Shown in pieces: positions 63,866 through 64,000 of a stretch of DNA of 64,000 bases. Every line of letters starts with the position of its first letter. Position 1 is the first letter of the stretch. Below the pieces are notes generated by a model. That model was not told the DNA's origin, did no database searches, and saw only the letters and a list, made by a program, of their open reading frames with translations. Source of the DNA: Chitinophagaceae bacterium (lineage in GTDB: Bacteria > Bacteroidota > Bacteroidia > Chitinophagales > Chitinophagaceae); contig JAFKGR010000006.1 of assembly GCA_017307735.1 (NCBI GenBank), positions 1 through 64,000 on the forward strand, written 5' to 3'. Position numbers and translations under genes: made by a program.

Positions 63866-64000
63866 ATGGTCTTACTTATGTTCTTGCTGGGCATCTTTGC
63901 ACTTATTGTCCTCCTGTCGATGTGGACATTACTCTATAGTTTGTACAAAAAGAAGAAATCTTTGATGAGAAAATCGCTGATTTTATTAGCCATAGGTTTA
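63866..64000 (+). CDS. N-terminus of a membrane protein, cut by window edge
   Basis: An ATG at 63866 opens a frame that remains open to the window end (45 codons). The first about 25 residues are strongly hydrophobic (MVLLMFLLGIFALIVLLSMW), followed by a basic stretch (KKKKSLMRK) and a second hydrophobic start. It looks like a small inner-membrane protein. Too little is visible to name it. Confidence 0.5.
   Translation, partial: MVLLMFLLGIFALIVLLSMWTLLYSLYKKKKSLMRKSLILLAIGL

Noticed and set aside
63679..63894. 71-codon minus-strand open frame
   Set aside because: Composition and lack of motifs suggest chance; the plus-strand hydrophobic frame starting at 63866 is a better candidate for a gene here.

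Overview
The window looks like chromosome of a Bacteroidota bacterium, most likely from the Chitinophagales/Chitinophagaceae side. The grounds are a dcw cluster with neither murF nor ddl, a SusC/SusD pair, many short Bacteroidota-type lipoprotein signals, almost no Shine-Dalgarno sequences, several TTG starts, and promoters of the TTTG-N20-TAnnTTTG type. Base composition is moderately AT-rich throughout. No database search was possible; family names come from recognised motifs.

Layout. (1) 1-538: the first codons of a gene leaving the left edge (transposase-like) and a small membrane protein. (2) 538-17176, minus strand: the division and cell-wall operon mraZ-rsmH-ftsL-ftsI-murE-mraY-murD-ftsW-murG-murC-ftsQ-ftsA-ftsZ, tightly spaced and ending in a hairpin. 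A period-10 GTG repeat ahead of mraZ looks like a MraZ autoregulatory box, and an orphan histidine kinase lies upstream. (3) 18880-26114: housekeeping genes (yqgE, an acyltransferase, typA, a LON-substrate-domain protein, coaX, an outer-membrane protein, lptC). (4) 26212-30759, minus strand: nusG, secE, tRNA-Trp, tuf, tRNA-Gly, tRNA-Thr(GGT), tRNA-Tyr, tRNA-Thr(TGT) and queA. The tRNA block contains two unusual repeat families built from pieces of tRNA-Thr(GGT).

(5) 31077-55441: the accessory region, a polysaccharide-utilisation locus (PUL). On the minus strand lie two transcription units. One is susC-susD-FAS1 lipoprotein-second lipoprotein, followed by a fossil SusD C-terminus. The other holds five secreted proteins: GH127-type beta-L-arabinofuranosidase, beta-helix protein, GH63/GH37-like hydrolase, TIM-barrel/FGE-domain fusion, and debranching-enzyme-like hydrolase. 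On the plus strand lies lacI-GH2 hydrolase-aldose 1-epimerase. An identical 29-bp element lies upstream of susC and in the divergent lacI/GH127 region, so the LacI-family regulator probably controls both minus-strand units and perhaps itself. The enzyme set suggests a plant glycan with beta-L-arabinofuranose ends, but the substrate is inference.

(6) 55596-64000: housekeeping again (beta-helix lipoprotein, gpsA, rnc, fabF, acpP, a GNAT protein, a YcxB-like protein, a thioredoxin-like protein, rarA, and a membrane protein cut by the right edge). The strongest candidates for something undescribed are the PUL with its shared operator and odd fusions, and the tRNA-Thr fragment arrays.
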